From positions 275,029 through 339,028 of the forward strand of contig NW_022985216.1 of NCBI RefSeq assembly GCF_010093535.1: a DNA stretch of 64,000 nucleotides. The letters run 5' to 3'. This DNA comes from Lindgomyces ingoldianus. Its lineage: Eukaryota > Ascomycota > Dothideomycetes > Pleosporales > Lindgomycetaceae. Below, one piece after another: positions 48,052 to 58,249 of the stretch. The notes under the pieces were generated by a model. It did no database searches, was not told the origin of the DNA, and saw nothing but the letters and a program-made list of their open reading frames with translations. Position numbers and translations under genes: made by a program. Numbering within the stretch: the stretch's first letter is position 1; every line of letters begins with the position of its first letter.

Positions 48052-48318
48052 ATGAAAGTTGGAGGTAAGAAGAGAGTGGTAACGAAAGCAAGCGCTTTCA
48101 TTGCAACACTATCAAGCCCCGTGGTTGCCGCAACATCCGAAGTGGAAGCTCTAAAGCTAGATCACGAGAAGGGCGTTAGAGAGGTATATGCTGATACGGT
48201 CCTATCCACCGTTCGACTACACTCATGGCTGACCACTCTCGCCTATGTCACACACCCTGAAAAGTATTACGGAAACGATGAAATTAGATCATGGACACCG
48301 CTGTGGGACGAACAATAG
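48052..48318 (+). pseudogene. fragment resembling a HET (heterokaryon incompatibility) protein
   Basis: An 88-codon open stretch with LDHEKGVREVYADTVLSTVR followed by LAYVTHPEKYYGNDEIRSWT PLWDE. This resembles the middle of HET-domain proteins, where DYxKSVxxVYxDxxR is followed by LSYVxH and SWxPxWD. The N-terminal HET core with its catalytic-like residues is absent and there is no signal for splicing to it nearby, so this looks like a broken allele. HET proteins mediate non-self recognition between fungal strains. I rate this as a likely but not proven relic. Confidence 0.5.
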
Positions 48319-49694
48319 TGTGAAATGCCTATAGGAGGATGTCTAGATTGAGGCATAGAGGTGAGTTGGTTGAGCTCTTCCTACTGCTCGATAGTTGAAG
48401 TGATACATTAGGGCGTGCAGCCGTTTAATAACCACCCTTCTGAAGCCAACCTACTTTTCACCCAGACTCATCGCCGACTTGTTCCTCCCTAACTTATCCC
48501 AAATACCAGATCCTCCAGAACAACTGCTTGCGAATCGCTGAAAGCGACGGCGATAGCGACGCTTCAGCGGAATCGACTGGAAGCATAAAAACTCCGGCAA
48601 CTGCAAGTACGCGTTTCAAAAGATGTTGCTCAAGAGACGCAATTCAGCCTAATTGCAGCTTTTGTATCGTTGACTGACTGGTTGCAGTGGACCACCACGC
48701 ATTCTGCTTCACGACCTCGCGCATACAGGCTATGATCGCAAATACCATGGCAACGAGCTTTGTCAGATTGAGGATGAAGGCTCGTACCGTGGCAAGGACC
48801 TCTGTGAAGGGGAACACTCAGGCTGGAGAAGCAAGGAAGGAGGATAGGAAAGCGAATGTTAAGGAACTGAGGGAATTCCTCAAGAACGTGAAGGAGAGTC
48901 TAGACTTACAGGTCGTGCATACTTTAGCAGCTATGCTCTTTCTCTCTATATATTAATTACTTCTTGTTTTATAACCGTGTCTCTTTCTGTCTATAGCTAA
49001 CATACTCTACAAGCGAGGGAGCCACATAAGCAAGTCAGTATTACGATCTAGGAATCAGGCGCGGGGCAGGTAGTGCAGTAAATCACGTGAAGCGCAATTG
49101 AACACTTGATTGAGCTTAAATCAAATGCAAAGTCTAACATAAGCAACGTTTCATTGTGGAACATAAGTACAATAGCAAGCTTATCAACGTCGTTCAAAAA
49201 TTCTTGATTCAAACAGTCAAGACATAGGTAGGAATAGGTAGCGCACTTTTTTGCGTTACAGAATCCCTCTGCTAGAAGAATCTACTTTGGATATATGTTG
49301 AGGAGGCTCGACAAGGCCTTGTAAAGCACTACCATATCCATGTCAAGGTATTATCATCAGAGGCCTACAGCTAGAAGAGTTACAGCGCGAGAGGTGGAAC
49401 CAATGACTTCGGTAAGGTCACAAGCCACATGCTGTGGTGGTGTTTGCAGTTACGGAGCTCGCCTCGCTCCATCATCTGCTTGTATTCACGAACTACCGCC
49501 GCCTATGATCTTCATATGCTCCCTGTGATCGTCGTGTGATACCTACTTGGCATCATATGTAGATCCGTAGATACCACCCTTTAGCAATCACCTCGGTTCC
49601 TCATAATCTCTGCGCTCCTCGAAGGCCTCACAGGTGGTGAACCCAAATCCAAAATCAATTCCTGAACATGTTGACGCTAACAAATGAGAGAGAT
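48319..49694. other. gene-poor stretch of 1.4 kb
   Basis: Nothing recognised except a basic ORF around 48687-48956 (RKEDRKANVKELREFLKNVK) with no family match. Confidence 0.4.
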
Positions 49695-51317
49695 CTACTC
49701 TTCTGGCGTCCAAGGCTCAAAGTAGTTTCGCGAAACTAATCCTTGGCCGAATTTATCGTCATCCCAGTATTCCTTCAATGCTTCGCCATGCTCTTGACGA
49801 CCAATTTGCTGGAAGAGACCATGGATCTCTGGATTTGGGCGCCATTCCCCGACTTTCCACCATATCTGGCGAGCATCGCACTTGACTTCTCCAGGATTTG
49901 TGGCAAATGCCGCTCCTCCAGGAATATAGTATGCCAATCCCCATGCAAGGTAGTCTGGACAGAATTCCTTGGGAGGCATAAAGTAGTCGAACGCTTCACG
50001 TTCGTCATCCTCGCCGCCATCCACATCCCACTTAAGGGGTGACCATAATATAGCCTGTCTCAAATCTGGCATGTTCGCTGCGGCTTTGGCGAAACTCGCA
50101 AGGAATGGTCCCAATACATGGTCATTTGGCGATATGCGGAACCAGAAGTTGTACCCGTCCTGGAAAGACCTGTCCCCACACGCGACCCCATCCAACTCTT
50201 CGTCTTCTTCAGTGGGTTCAAGTGGTGGGTATGAAGACTCGTTGACCTCGTAGCCGGTTGACTCTCTACCTTCGCTCCTTGGTCCTTCGAAATACCAAGC
50301 CCCCGACGGCGACACCATATGGAACATGATGAAGACCCTTTGGAGATGTGGCCAAGTCGGTGTCGAACTATCCTCAGGCCAGAACAATGTTTCGTCCACT
50401 TGAGCGCGGAGCCGAATTTCCTGAAGATGGTAGGATAGAATCCGAAGGCTGGTACTGAAAGGGTCTTTCAATGCAGGACTAACGAGATTCGGCATGGCCG
50501 TCCAGTGGTGGATGCAGTCTGCCTCCATCATGGCTTCACGACAAAAAAAGTTCAACTCAACTCGTTGAAGGGATTTAGGTATATTGGTTGGCGTGATTGC
50601 TTTGCCGAAACCATGCCTTGTGTCTCGTCGGGGTCCGTCATACTCCCAGATGAATAATTTCGCAGGCTCATCATAATAGCTCGGAGTCCACTCATCCTTT
50701 CCAGTGTGGCACTCAAGATTCTCTACGTTTGGACATCGGGTAACGAGGTCAATCAGAATTCGATAATCGAGTTTTGCCTTGGAATGATTATTGTTTATTT
50801 GAAGAGAGCCAACTGACATTAGGCTAGGGAGAGTCTCAGGCTCCAGCAGGTGAGTTCGCCAATGAGCGTGTTCCCGGTGAAGACAGTGATCACCTGAGCA
50901 TTGCTGAGAGGGACTGTGTATTGTAAGTTGATATTTCCCGCGGTTCCTCTCACCCGCATGCTCCTCTACTATTTTAAGTGTCGCGAAGAGATTTTTAATC
51001 TGCATGGTGAAGATCTTGTCTTTCTCGAGTTGTTCGTCGGCGCTTTCGCGGCAACCATAATCATCGTTGACCACTAGGTCTGGGAAGGAGGTGCGGAATT
51101 GGACATGTTTAAGATAGCGAAGCCGAAAACCGGAATAACGGCCGATGAAACGCTGACTGCTCTCTTTGGTGATTTCGATTGAGTGAGTTCTGTACCCTCC
51201 GGCATGCTCCTCCGCGGCTTTGCGGAATCTGGTCGAGACATAATAGGTGTTTCGTAAATCTTCGGCAGGAAGATGGCTACAGAGTCGGTCGATTAATTCT
51301 TGCGGAAACCGGTCCAT
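49695..51317 (-). CDS. F-box protein
   Basis: A single-exon ORF of 540 residues when started at the Met of MDRFPQELIDRLCSHLPAED (51315-51317). This matches a fungal F-box: ...LPxELxxxIxxxLxxxDLxxxxxxSRxFRxxA. The remaining ~480 residues contain leucine-rich spans (VTRCPNVENLECHTG, LQRVELNFFCRE, NLVSPALKDPF), acidic patches and no transmembrane segment. F-box proteins deliver substrates to SCF E3 ligases, and this type is a large, poorly conserved family in ascomycetes. The frame runs upstream to 51608, but that part lacks conservation. Targets unknown. Confidence 0.8.
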   Translation of the reverse strand: MDRFPQELIDRLCSHLPAEDLRNTYYVSTRFRKAAEEHAGGYRTHSIEITKESSQRFIGRYSGFRLRYLKHVQFRTSFPDLVVNDDYGCRESADEQLEKDKIFTMQIKNLFATLKIVEEHAGERNRGKYQLTIHSPSQQCSGDHCLHREHAHWRTHLLEPETLPSLMSVGSLQINNNHSKAKLDYRILIDLVTRCPNVENLECHTGKDEWTPSYYDEPAKLFIWEYDGPRRDTRHGFGKAITPTNIPKSLQRVELNFFCREAMMEADCIHHWTAMPNLVSPALKDPFSTSLRILSYHLQEIRLRAQVDETLFWPEDSSTPTWPHLQRVFIMFHMVSPSGAWYFEGPRSEGRESTGYEVNESSYPPLEPTEEDEELDGVACGDRSFQDGYNFWFRISPNDHVLGPFLASFAKAAANMPDLRQAILWSPLKWDVDGGEDDEREAFDYFMPPKEFCPDYLAWGLAYYIPGGAAFATNPGEVKCDARQIWWKVGEWRPNPEIHGLFQQIGRQEHGEALKEYWDDDKFGQGLVSRNYFEPWTPEE

Positions 51318-52763
51318 AGCTCTATGAAAAAACTGGGTAGTGCAACTTGGAAAGAGTAGCGTTGGGCGGATTTGCTTGTCGGAAGTTGGTTCAAAGCTGC
51401 GGGTAAGAAGAAGGCTTTCTACCGCACGACTGCTGGCCGTCGGGCGGCGGGGCACCAGAAACAAGAAAAACGACGTCAGAGTTGCGGCACGGCATACTAA
51501 CTTGCTCGATATATTTAGGAAGTGGATTGTAGGAATGTACACATGCGCGCAGAATTCCGGCCTTATGTCGAGGCCTAACGCCCGGTATGACCACGAGTGT
51601 TCTGACACACATTTCCTAAAACTGACCTATGCGCTGCCAAGGAGGGTGAAATTACCCTGCCAGTGCCAGCGCTCGACCCTCTTCAGGAACACCAAAACTG
51701 CCCATGGCCAAAGCGCAATTCCTATCACATGATTGAACGGCAAGGCCGCTTGCGCCTGGTCTAATATTAGTAGGTTCGTTATCTGATATCCGGTCTCAGT
51801 CTCCAGATTGCTCTTCTTGCATCCATTCAGTCATCTTACCCCTATTCTCTCCCCATCATCAACCAATCTAACGTTACCAGGCTTGTCAACAAGCAAGTTT
51901 GTGGGGTTTTCAAGGTCCAGCTTGACTTAATCACATAATTGGGTTAGTGACCTTTTTGTACAGGTTTAACGCGTCCTAAGTAGGCGTAGCGCCTCTCTCC
52001 GACAGTAAACTTGACTTGCTGGTTGACTTGCTGGTTGACTTGCTGGTTGACTTGTCTGCAATCTACACGATCTTCTTGCAACATAACCACACTAGTATTT
52101 GTTTTCCTTCACGGTGCATGATTTTAGGGAAATGCAACATTTACGGAAAAGTGGACGCCACGTGAAACCGGGCGTTACGCTACAAAAACACTGTATAGCG
52201 GCTGCATTAAGAAGGCAGGGCTGAGCTGGCATACGCCTGCCTTTTGCAGCTTAGAGCGGTGTATGCGTAAGCAAAAGTTCGCGCAAGGCTGAACGGCTCA
52301 TGAGGGTGGTCTTGCAATAGGGAGTTGCGCAGGTTATATGGGAAGAAATAATGCAGTTCATGTGTTAGAGGAAATAATATGAAATCTGAGGGGACGAGGT
52401 CTTGTGCCCTTGGGAGTGACCCGTCAGGCTGTATCCATAAGAAGCTTAACCGCATAACAGGACCCTGTTGATCAATACAGTTCTAAGGAATACGGTAGGA
52501 TGTTGAAACGGTAGATGCCGGAGTAGTCTTATAAGGAGATTTTTGATTATTTGCCTGCGGATCGAACGGTGTAAGATTCCGAGAGTCTCTGTAAAGGTGT
52601 TATGTAGGGTGCAGGATAATATTAGATTATGTTGAATGGGCTCTTTCAGCTAGCTGCTTATGGTATGAGCACTTAAGTAGCAAGAGTAAGAGTAGTGTAC
52701 GGTGTGCACAGCGTACGAAGTAGGTAGGGTGGGGGCAACATGTTTCTGGTTCTATTGCTCTGT
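51318..52763. other. gene-poor stretch with repeats
   Basis: Contains the 12-bp tandem repeat and no supported gene. The sequence is moderately AT-rich. Confidence 0.4.
52011..52054. repeat. 12-bp tandem repeat, 3.7 copies
   Basis: The unit TTGACTTGCTGG occurs three times exactly, from 52011 to 52046, followed by a partial copy TTGACTTG to 52054. It is a short minisatellite in non-coding sequence and could vary in length between strains. Confidence 0.95.
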
Positions 52764-52787
52764 CTTTTCCTCCGTACGGAGGAAAAG
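52764..52787. repeat. 24-bp perfect palindrome
   Basis: The sequence from CTTTTCC to GGAAAAG centred on the CGTACG core reads identically on both strands over 24 bp. It sits a few tens of bases before a larger hairpin (52819-52866). It could be a binding site for a dimeric protein or the arm of a decayed small element. Confidence 0.9.
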
Positions 52788-52818
52788 GGGAATATCTAGA
52801 TGTTCGCGCACGGAGGTT

Positions 52819-52866
52819 CGCGCACGAGCATCATGTGACATAGTTACATGATCCTTCTCGTGCGCG
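52819..52866. repeat. imperfect hairpin, two 10-bp stems
   Basis: The outer arms at 52819-52828 (CGCGCACGAG) and 52857-52866 are perfectly complementary. The inner arms at 52830-52839 and 52843-52852 match at 9 of 10 positions around a 3-nt loop, with a small asymmetric bulge (CCTT). The direct repeat TTCGCGCACG also occurs just upstream (52803-52812). A structured RNA, a regulatory site or a mobile-element arm are all possible. Confidence 0.85.
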
Positions 52867-53304
52867 ATAACTATCCAGACTGTAGCGCTGTTGCTACGTA
52901 CGGACAGATTATGTCTTATTACGCCCGTATGAGCCACCTTCAGATGGCAGCGAAATGACTAGTATGAATCCCAAGTCGGGGGATTTAAACATGCAGCCAT
53001 GGGTCAGGCTAGTTTGTGGTGTGGGTTCTTAGTCCCGGCATAAGAGAGACATCTGGATGCCGGATTGGGAAAAAGTGGTAACACTCGCGTGTCTGCACAT
53101 TTACAGTGAATTTAACGCTCGTTTTCTGTACTGAAGTAATACACGATGCTGATACAGCTCCATCTTGGGACTTAAATTGAGGCTTATTGACTTCTCGGCT
53201 GCATATGTGTTTACCTCGTGGATGTATCCAACCCCATTGAACCGGAGGATCACATGGACAATAATCTCAATGCCCAAGAAAACCAAACCTCGCGAGTAGG
53301 TGAG

Positions 53305-53336
53305 AAAAGGCCGTAGGATTGCATCTACGGCCTTTT
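53305..53336 (+). repeat. 12-bp perfect stem-loop followed by T-run
   Basis: AAAAGGCCGTAG (53305-53316) pairs perfectly with CTACGGCCTTTT (53325-53336) around an 8-nt loop, and the T-run continues to 53338. It looks like a bacterial intrinsic terminator but lies in a fungal context. Its significance is unknown. Confidence 0.85.
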
Positions 53337-53835
53337 TTGTCTCTATGGAACCACAGTCGGACGACGTGTTCGCTGCATAAGCATCCTGAATGGTACATTC
53401 GACCGTGGGTACTATACCGTAGCATAAAGGACCATTGAAAAACAAAGTATCAGTTGAGATGTGGGGTGCAGGATTGCGGTAAGATGTTTCAAGTGTGACG
53501 CCTAATTATTAATACCGGTATACAGCAAGTCGCCAGACTCCCTGAGCCTCAGAGGTGGAAAGCGGCTGTCTTCCTTATCCAAATCCGACATGCTCTGAGC
53601 CTCATACTCGTACGAACTCCTTTCTTACTTCTGCAAATCTCCCGTTTGCAAATCTCCTTTGGCAAATCTTCCTTCGGCAAATCTTCCTTCAAATTTAACT
53701 CTCGACTACGTGTCGACAGATTTTTGGGACTAATGGCTGGGCTAAGCAAGGAAAATGAGTATATATTGGAATCATGTTTCCATTGAGAGAAGGAACTACA
53801 AACGGTTTTTCATTTCTCAAACAGTCCCGAGCTTC

Positions 53836-56574
53836 ATGATCGCAATGAGACACTCCTTTCTATTTCCGCCTTTGCTCCTTGGGAGTCTGACTCTGCCATG
53901 TTTGGCTCGGGGTGTTCAGAATTCACAACCTCCAGGTATCGAGGGCATCAATGACCCGAATATGACGGGAAAGCTCATCGACTATTGGGCTGACTATGCA
54001 TGTTTTTCGCTCAGCGATAATAGCGAACCGAACGTCAAAGAGCAATGCAAAGAGGCTTGTTTCCCTGGTGGCATTACCTCCGATGTGCCCCCCGGTGAAA
54101 TTGTCCAAAGTTCGCAGACATGCTGGCTCAATGGCCCAGAGTCTGATTACCGCACTGGAGCGCCACTCACGGAGCAGCAAAAGAACGAGAATCCTAGAAA
54201 AGGTGAGCATTACCCCGATAAGTGCATCTTGCCTTGGCTAATGGTAGTATCAGTGAAAACCATCACAACCGGTTATTGCATTTGTGATGATCCAATCATC
54301 AAATTCCTAGGTGACTTCTTCATTAGATCTATTATCGAGATGGGCAAAATTCTTGAAAAGCTCATGTGTCCTACACTGATGGCGATGGATCTTGTTGTAG
54401 AGATAGGGTCTGCTGCAATACCTGGAGTTGGCAAGGCTATTACCGTTGGAATGAGTGAGTCTTGCTCTAATATATCATGGACCGTTCATGTGACCATATG
54501 ACTGACTAGAACAGGAACCGGAGTCAAAACGGCAAAAATGTTCAGATATGCCTATGACGCTCAAGATGCTGCAATGGAGTGGGCAAGCCTGGTAAGCAAG
54601 ATATCTTTACAATTACTCCTGGCGGATTCTAGCTAACTCTGATTGCGTACTTTAGTTTGTGGACCAAGGCTTTGGTTTGGCTAGTGCAGCAGGCTGCAAG
54701 ACGCCTTTCTCGTTCTCCAAGGCAGACCTCGCGAAAAGGTTCTTGGATTTCGCAGGTGCTCCTGATGAGCTTGTCCCAGGAATCAATTACGACGAGATGC
54801 CCTGCCCAAAGGGAAAGAAGGCGTCCAAGAAGTGCAAAGAGAAGAATGGTGAAAATGACAACAATAACGCTCCATCGAGAACTAGAGACAACAACCAACC
54901 AACTAAGACTAGCCAGCGACCCTCGACAACAACAACCGATGCAGGACCTACGGCAAAGGCTGATTGCGCGGCGATCGGTAGGAATGATATGGTGGCTTTG
55001 CTCGAAATTACCCCTGACGTGGAGGAAGGATTGGTAGGGAAACGAGCCGTGGGAACTACACTCCAGAATCGTCGTCTCGAAGCACGGACTTTCAGGCCAA
55101 AAAAGGGTGACGCTTGCGTAGGGTCTAGAAAAACGACAGTGGAGAGCAAAAAATATCCCAGTGCTGGAGAGAATGTCATGGTAGGTGAAGCATATACATG
55201 ACGGAGTGGTCCGTACGTCGAGTCTAGCAACATCAATGACTGACATAAACTATAGAAAAATGCGCTTGCTTATGGATTCAACATAATCGATGACTGCAGC
55301 GACTACGGTTGGGGTGAACAAAAAGCTATCGGTACCAGCGACTATGACACAGAACATGTTCTCGAATGGTCGATGGTGAGATCTCTGGAACAATACTCCT
55401 GGTTGACTTCAGCTAATTTAATCTCCATTTTGCAGGTACAGAATTTCTTCAGTACTATGAATGATCATGCCGATTTTAAGGCTGGATTCGAAAATCCTGA
55501 CCCTGACAACAAAGAAGAGCCCAAAGACCCAGCCCATCCGGAAGGCGAGAAAGTAAAGAAGAAGGTTGACTTCTGCAAGTACTGGGGTGTAAGTCAATTC
55601 CGCGGTGCAACTACGAGATTGGGGCATTTGCTGATTGTACCGCCACATTAGGAATCATGGGATTGGCCGGCCAAACTAAAGATGTCGAATCCTGATCCTA
55701 CCGCCCCAGCTCCAGTTCCGGGTAAAGCCCCGGTACAGCAGACCCCTCTTCAGTGGTTTGCGGAAGCATATCCCTTTATTGATGGAAGCGGTGCAAATGC
55801 GAGGAAAGCGCACGTGCAAGAGTTAATCCTGCTGCAAAAGAGAATCAACCAACATCCGAAGAATAATGTAAGTCTCCAAGGTTAACCATCAGAAGAGCTG
55901 TTATCACTCACAAGTCCCCGTAATAGATGTTCTCAATTAAACCCGATCAGCAAATCTACGATAGAAATGATATGGACGATCTCATCAAACGAAAAAGCAC
56001 TAAGAAGAGATCGAAAGGTGCCAAGAAGGGACAGCTGACGTTTGGTGAGCCTCATGAGCAACCAAGGACCGCTATCCAAAGAATGAGGGCTGTAGTTGGT
56101 GCATACCTATACATGAAAGAGAAAAAGGTCGACGAGATCTTTGTTGCCCAGGTGGATCGCATTGGTGCTCAGCTGGAATACATCGAGAACGCGCTCGCGA
56201 AAAACCCTAAGACCGTGGAGAGGGAAGGCGAGATGGATGGCCAGGGTCAAATTGAGACAAGGATTGTAACTTTCGACAAATGGGTGCCACAGAAGCTTAA
56301 AGAGAAATGGTTCGCATACATGGATAACGTCTATGCAAACGCAAACAAGAAAGGACAAGATTTTATGAAGGACAACCTTAAAAGACTGAACGACGAGTAT
56401 AACGATAAGAAGTTGATTAAACAAGCGGATGTTGACAGGGAGAAAAATAAGGAGAGGCAAAACGAGTTGAAACTGGAGAAGAAGCTACGAGAGGACATGA
56501 AGGATTACATCCCTAAGCTTGAGGCCCAGTGGGCTAAAGCAAAGAATTGGCCCAAGCCGAAGTGGAACTCCTAG
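53836..56574 (+). CDS. large secreted protein of unknown function (785 residues)
   Basis: Seven exons: 53836..54454, 54515..54591, 54656..55180, 55256..55375, 55436..55588, 55652..55867 and 55927..56574. All are in frame, with 59-75 bp introns. A signal peptide follows the second Met (MRHSFLFPPLLLGSLTLPCLA). Cys occur in CFSLSDN, QCKEACFPG, TCWLNG, KCILPW and GYCICDD. A hydrophobic Gly-rich segment (VVEIGSAAIPGVGKAITVGM) precedes a Ser/Thr-rich linker with KKASKKCKEKNG. A conserved-looking central part contains DDCSDYGWGEQKAI, TEHVLEWSMVQNFF and CKYWG. The C-terminal third is highly charged and helical (KRKSTKKRSKGAKKGQLTF, RTAIQRMRAVVGAYLYM). The TEHVLE block reminds me of modules found with killer-toxin-like chitinases of ascomycetes, but I cannot confirm it. 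Function and toxicity are unassigned. The gene lies directly upstream of the RIP-altered repeat block. Confidence 0.8.
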
Positions 56575-56839
56575 GCTCCTGCAGCTAGCCTCGCAAAGGT
56601 AGTTAGGGGTTTATGAATAGACGAGGAGGCCACCTTAGTGAATGGGGAATCGAGCTTAAGGTGAGGATCGAAAGGGCGAGTTTTTTGTCACTAAATGGAC
56701 GAGAACCAACTACCAACTCTGAAGCCATGGTCAGGTACCCATTTAGCTATACAGGCTGTGTAGTGGAAGATAGGTCGGTTCAAAGGTAGGCACTTGGAGG
56801 GAGTTACGAACGGTTTTCGGCAAAGCGCGCTAGCTATAT
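56575..56839. other. short intergenic region before the AT-rich block
   Basis: No gene seen. It ends near an 18-nt poly-T at about 56845-56862, after which base composition turns sharply AT-rich. Confidence 0.5.
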
Positions 56840-57421
56840 GCAAGTTTTTTTTTTTTTTTTTTAGAAATTAAACTGTTACCCGCAACCACAATGCAAAATA
56901 GAACCACGTCGATCTTAATACGTAAAAGCAAACTACATTTCCTTTGTAACTAAGATTCTATAACTTAGTATGTTCGCATACATATAGGTGTTACAATAGT
57001 ATTAATGTATTTTATAAACAAGTAATCTACATAAGCAAGTTAACTACTAACGTATCTTACAAGTAAGTTAGCCACTTTAAAACCTATATAAAATCAAGCT
57101 TAGTAAGCAGATCTACTTCTAGAACTACTAAGTAGAATTAGTTAAATTTTTTAGAGTAGATTTATATATACACTTGTAATATTATTCTATAATTTCTAAG
57201 TAATAGCACTAGTAGTTATAGAGACACTAAAAAGGTAGAAGCTAAAAATAGTTTATCTAAATAGCTACCTTCTTATATTCGCTAAGCCTTAGATATTCTA
57301 GAATAATAATATTTATTTAGGTGTAACTTTATAGTAACACTTTTATCTAATTCTAATTAGTAGTTTTAGAGATAGAGCTACTTACTAAGCTTAATTTTAA
57401 ATAGAGTTTAAAGTACTTAAC

Positions 57422-57596
57422 TATTATAGTTATGTTACAGCTATCCAACCCGTAAGTACCCTAAGGGCTTGGCACGGGGTATATAGGCTTCTTAGCCTCT
57501 GTACCTCTGCCTCTGACTCTAAAGTTTACTCTTGTTACACCCCTCTATCCTAATTCTCTCTCTATGCCTTTTGCTTCCTACTTAATACCTCTTACA
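57422..57596 (+). repeat. 175-bp solo-LTR-like element, copy 1
   Basis: Shares sequence along its length with 63168..63340: the TTATGTTACAGCTATC block, CCCTAAGGGCTT, GTATATAGGCT, GTACCTCTGCCTCT and CTTACA at the end. It starts at TATTATAGTT (a TGTTACAGTT with RIP-type changes) and ends TTACA. I find no matching target duplication at this copy. Confidence 0.75.
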
Positions 57597-57895
57597 CTAT
57601 CTATCTTATAAAGTACGTTATACTTAAATTTTAGCATCTATATAATTAAATTAACAATAAATTCACTAATTAGCCTCTAATATGTTAATAAAGATAGAAA
57701 ATTTCTTTTAGTTAAGGTACAATACAGGCAAGTTGTTTACACACCTAAGTTGCTTACTTTTACTAAGATTATACTAAACTACTTTTTCTACACTAATACA
57801 TTCCTAATAACACTACTTAGACATGTTAAAAAAATTAGATATATCTTACACTTTAGGCTTTTAACTAAAATATAACACTTTTAAGTAACATGCTA

Positions 57896-58004
57896 TGTAA
57901 CGATTCTTATGAATCGCTCCATCTCGGGTTGCCCGGAACCTATCCGAAGGGTCTCTGTATCGGCCCCGACCCTGCCCTGCCCCCTGCTGTTACCTCTATT
58001 CCCC
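57896..58004 (+). repeat. ~110-bp repeat, copy A
   Basis: Begins TGTAACGATTC and contains ATCTCGGG..GCCCGGAACC and GGGTCTCTGTATCGGCCC. Similar to 58102..58233. A short inverted repeat GATTC..GAATC lies at its left end. Confidence 0.75.
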
Positions 58005-58101
58005 TAAGTATTTAGTCGCACCTCCTCCCTTAGCTAGCTTAGTAGTTTTCTAATATTCTCTTGTACAAGGCCTATAGGCGTCAATAACATTCCTAGGTTA
58101 C

Positions 58102-58233
58102 TGTAACAATTCTCATGAATCGTTCCATCTCGGGTCGCCCAGAACCTATCTGAAGGGTCTCCGTATCGGCCCCGACCCTGATCCTACCCTGGCCCCGACT
58201 CTGCCCTGCCCCCTGCTGTTACCCCTATTCCCC
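58102..58233 (+). repeat. ~130-bp repeat, copy B
   Basis: Begins TGTAACAATTC and matches copy A apart from an internal insertion of about 22 bp (the GATCCTACCCTGG region) and point changes of RIP type. Close tandem spacing of about 200 bp to copy A suggests a broken element boundary. Confidence 0.75.
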
Positions 58234-58249
58234 AAAAGTTCAAAAGTGA

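Noticed and set aside
52556..52580. Minus-strand GTTCGATCC similar to a tRNA B box
   Set aside because: No acceptor or T-arm pairing and no A box at the right distance.
53101..53445. 114-codon minus-strand ORF spanning the stem-loop
   Set aside because: No family features; the palindrome inside it explains part of the open frame by chance.
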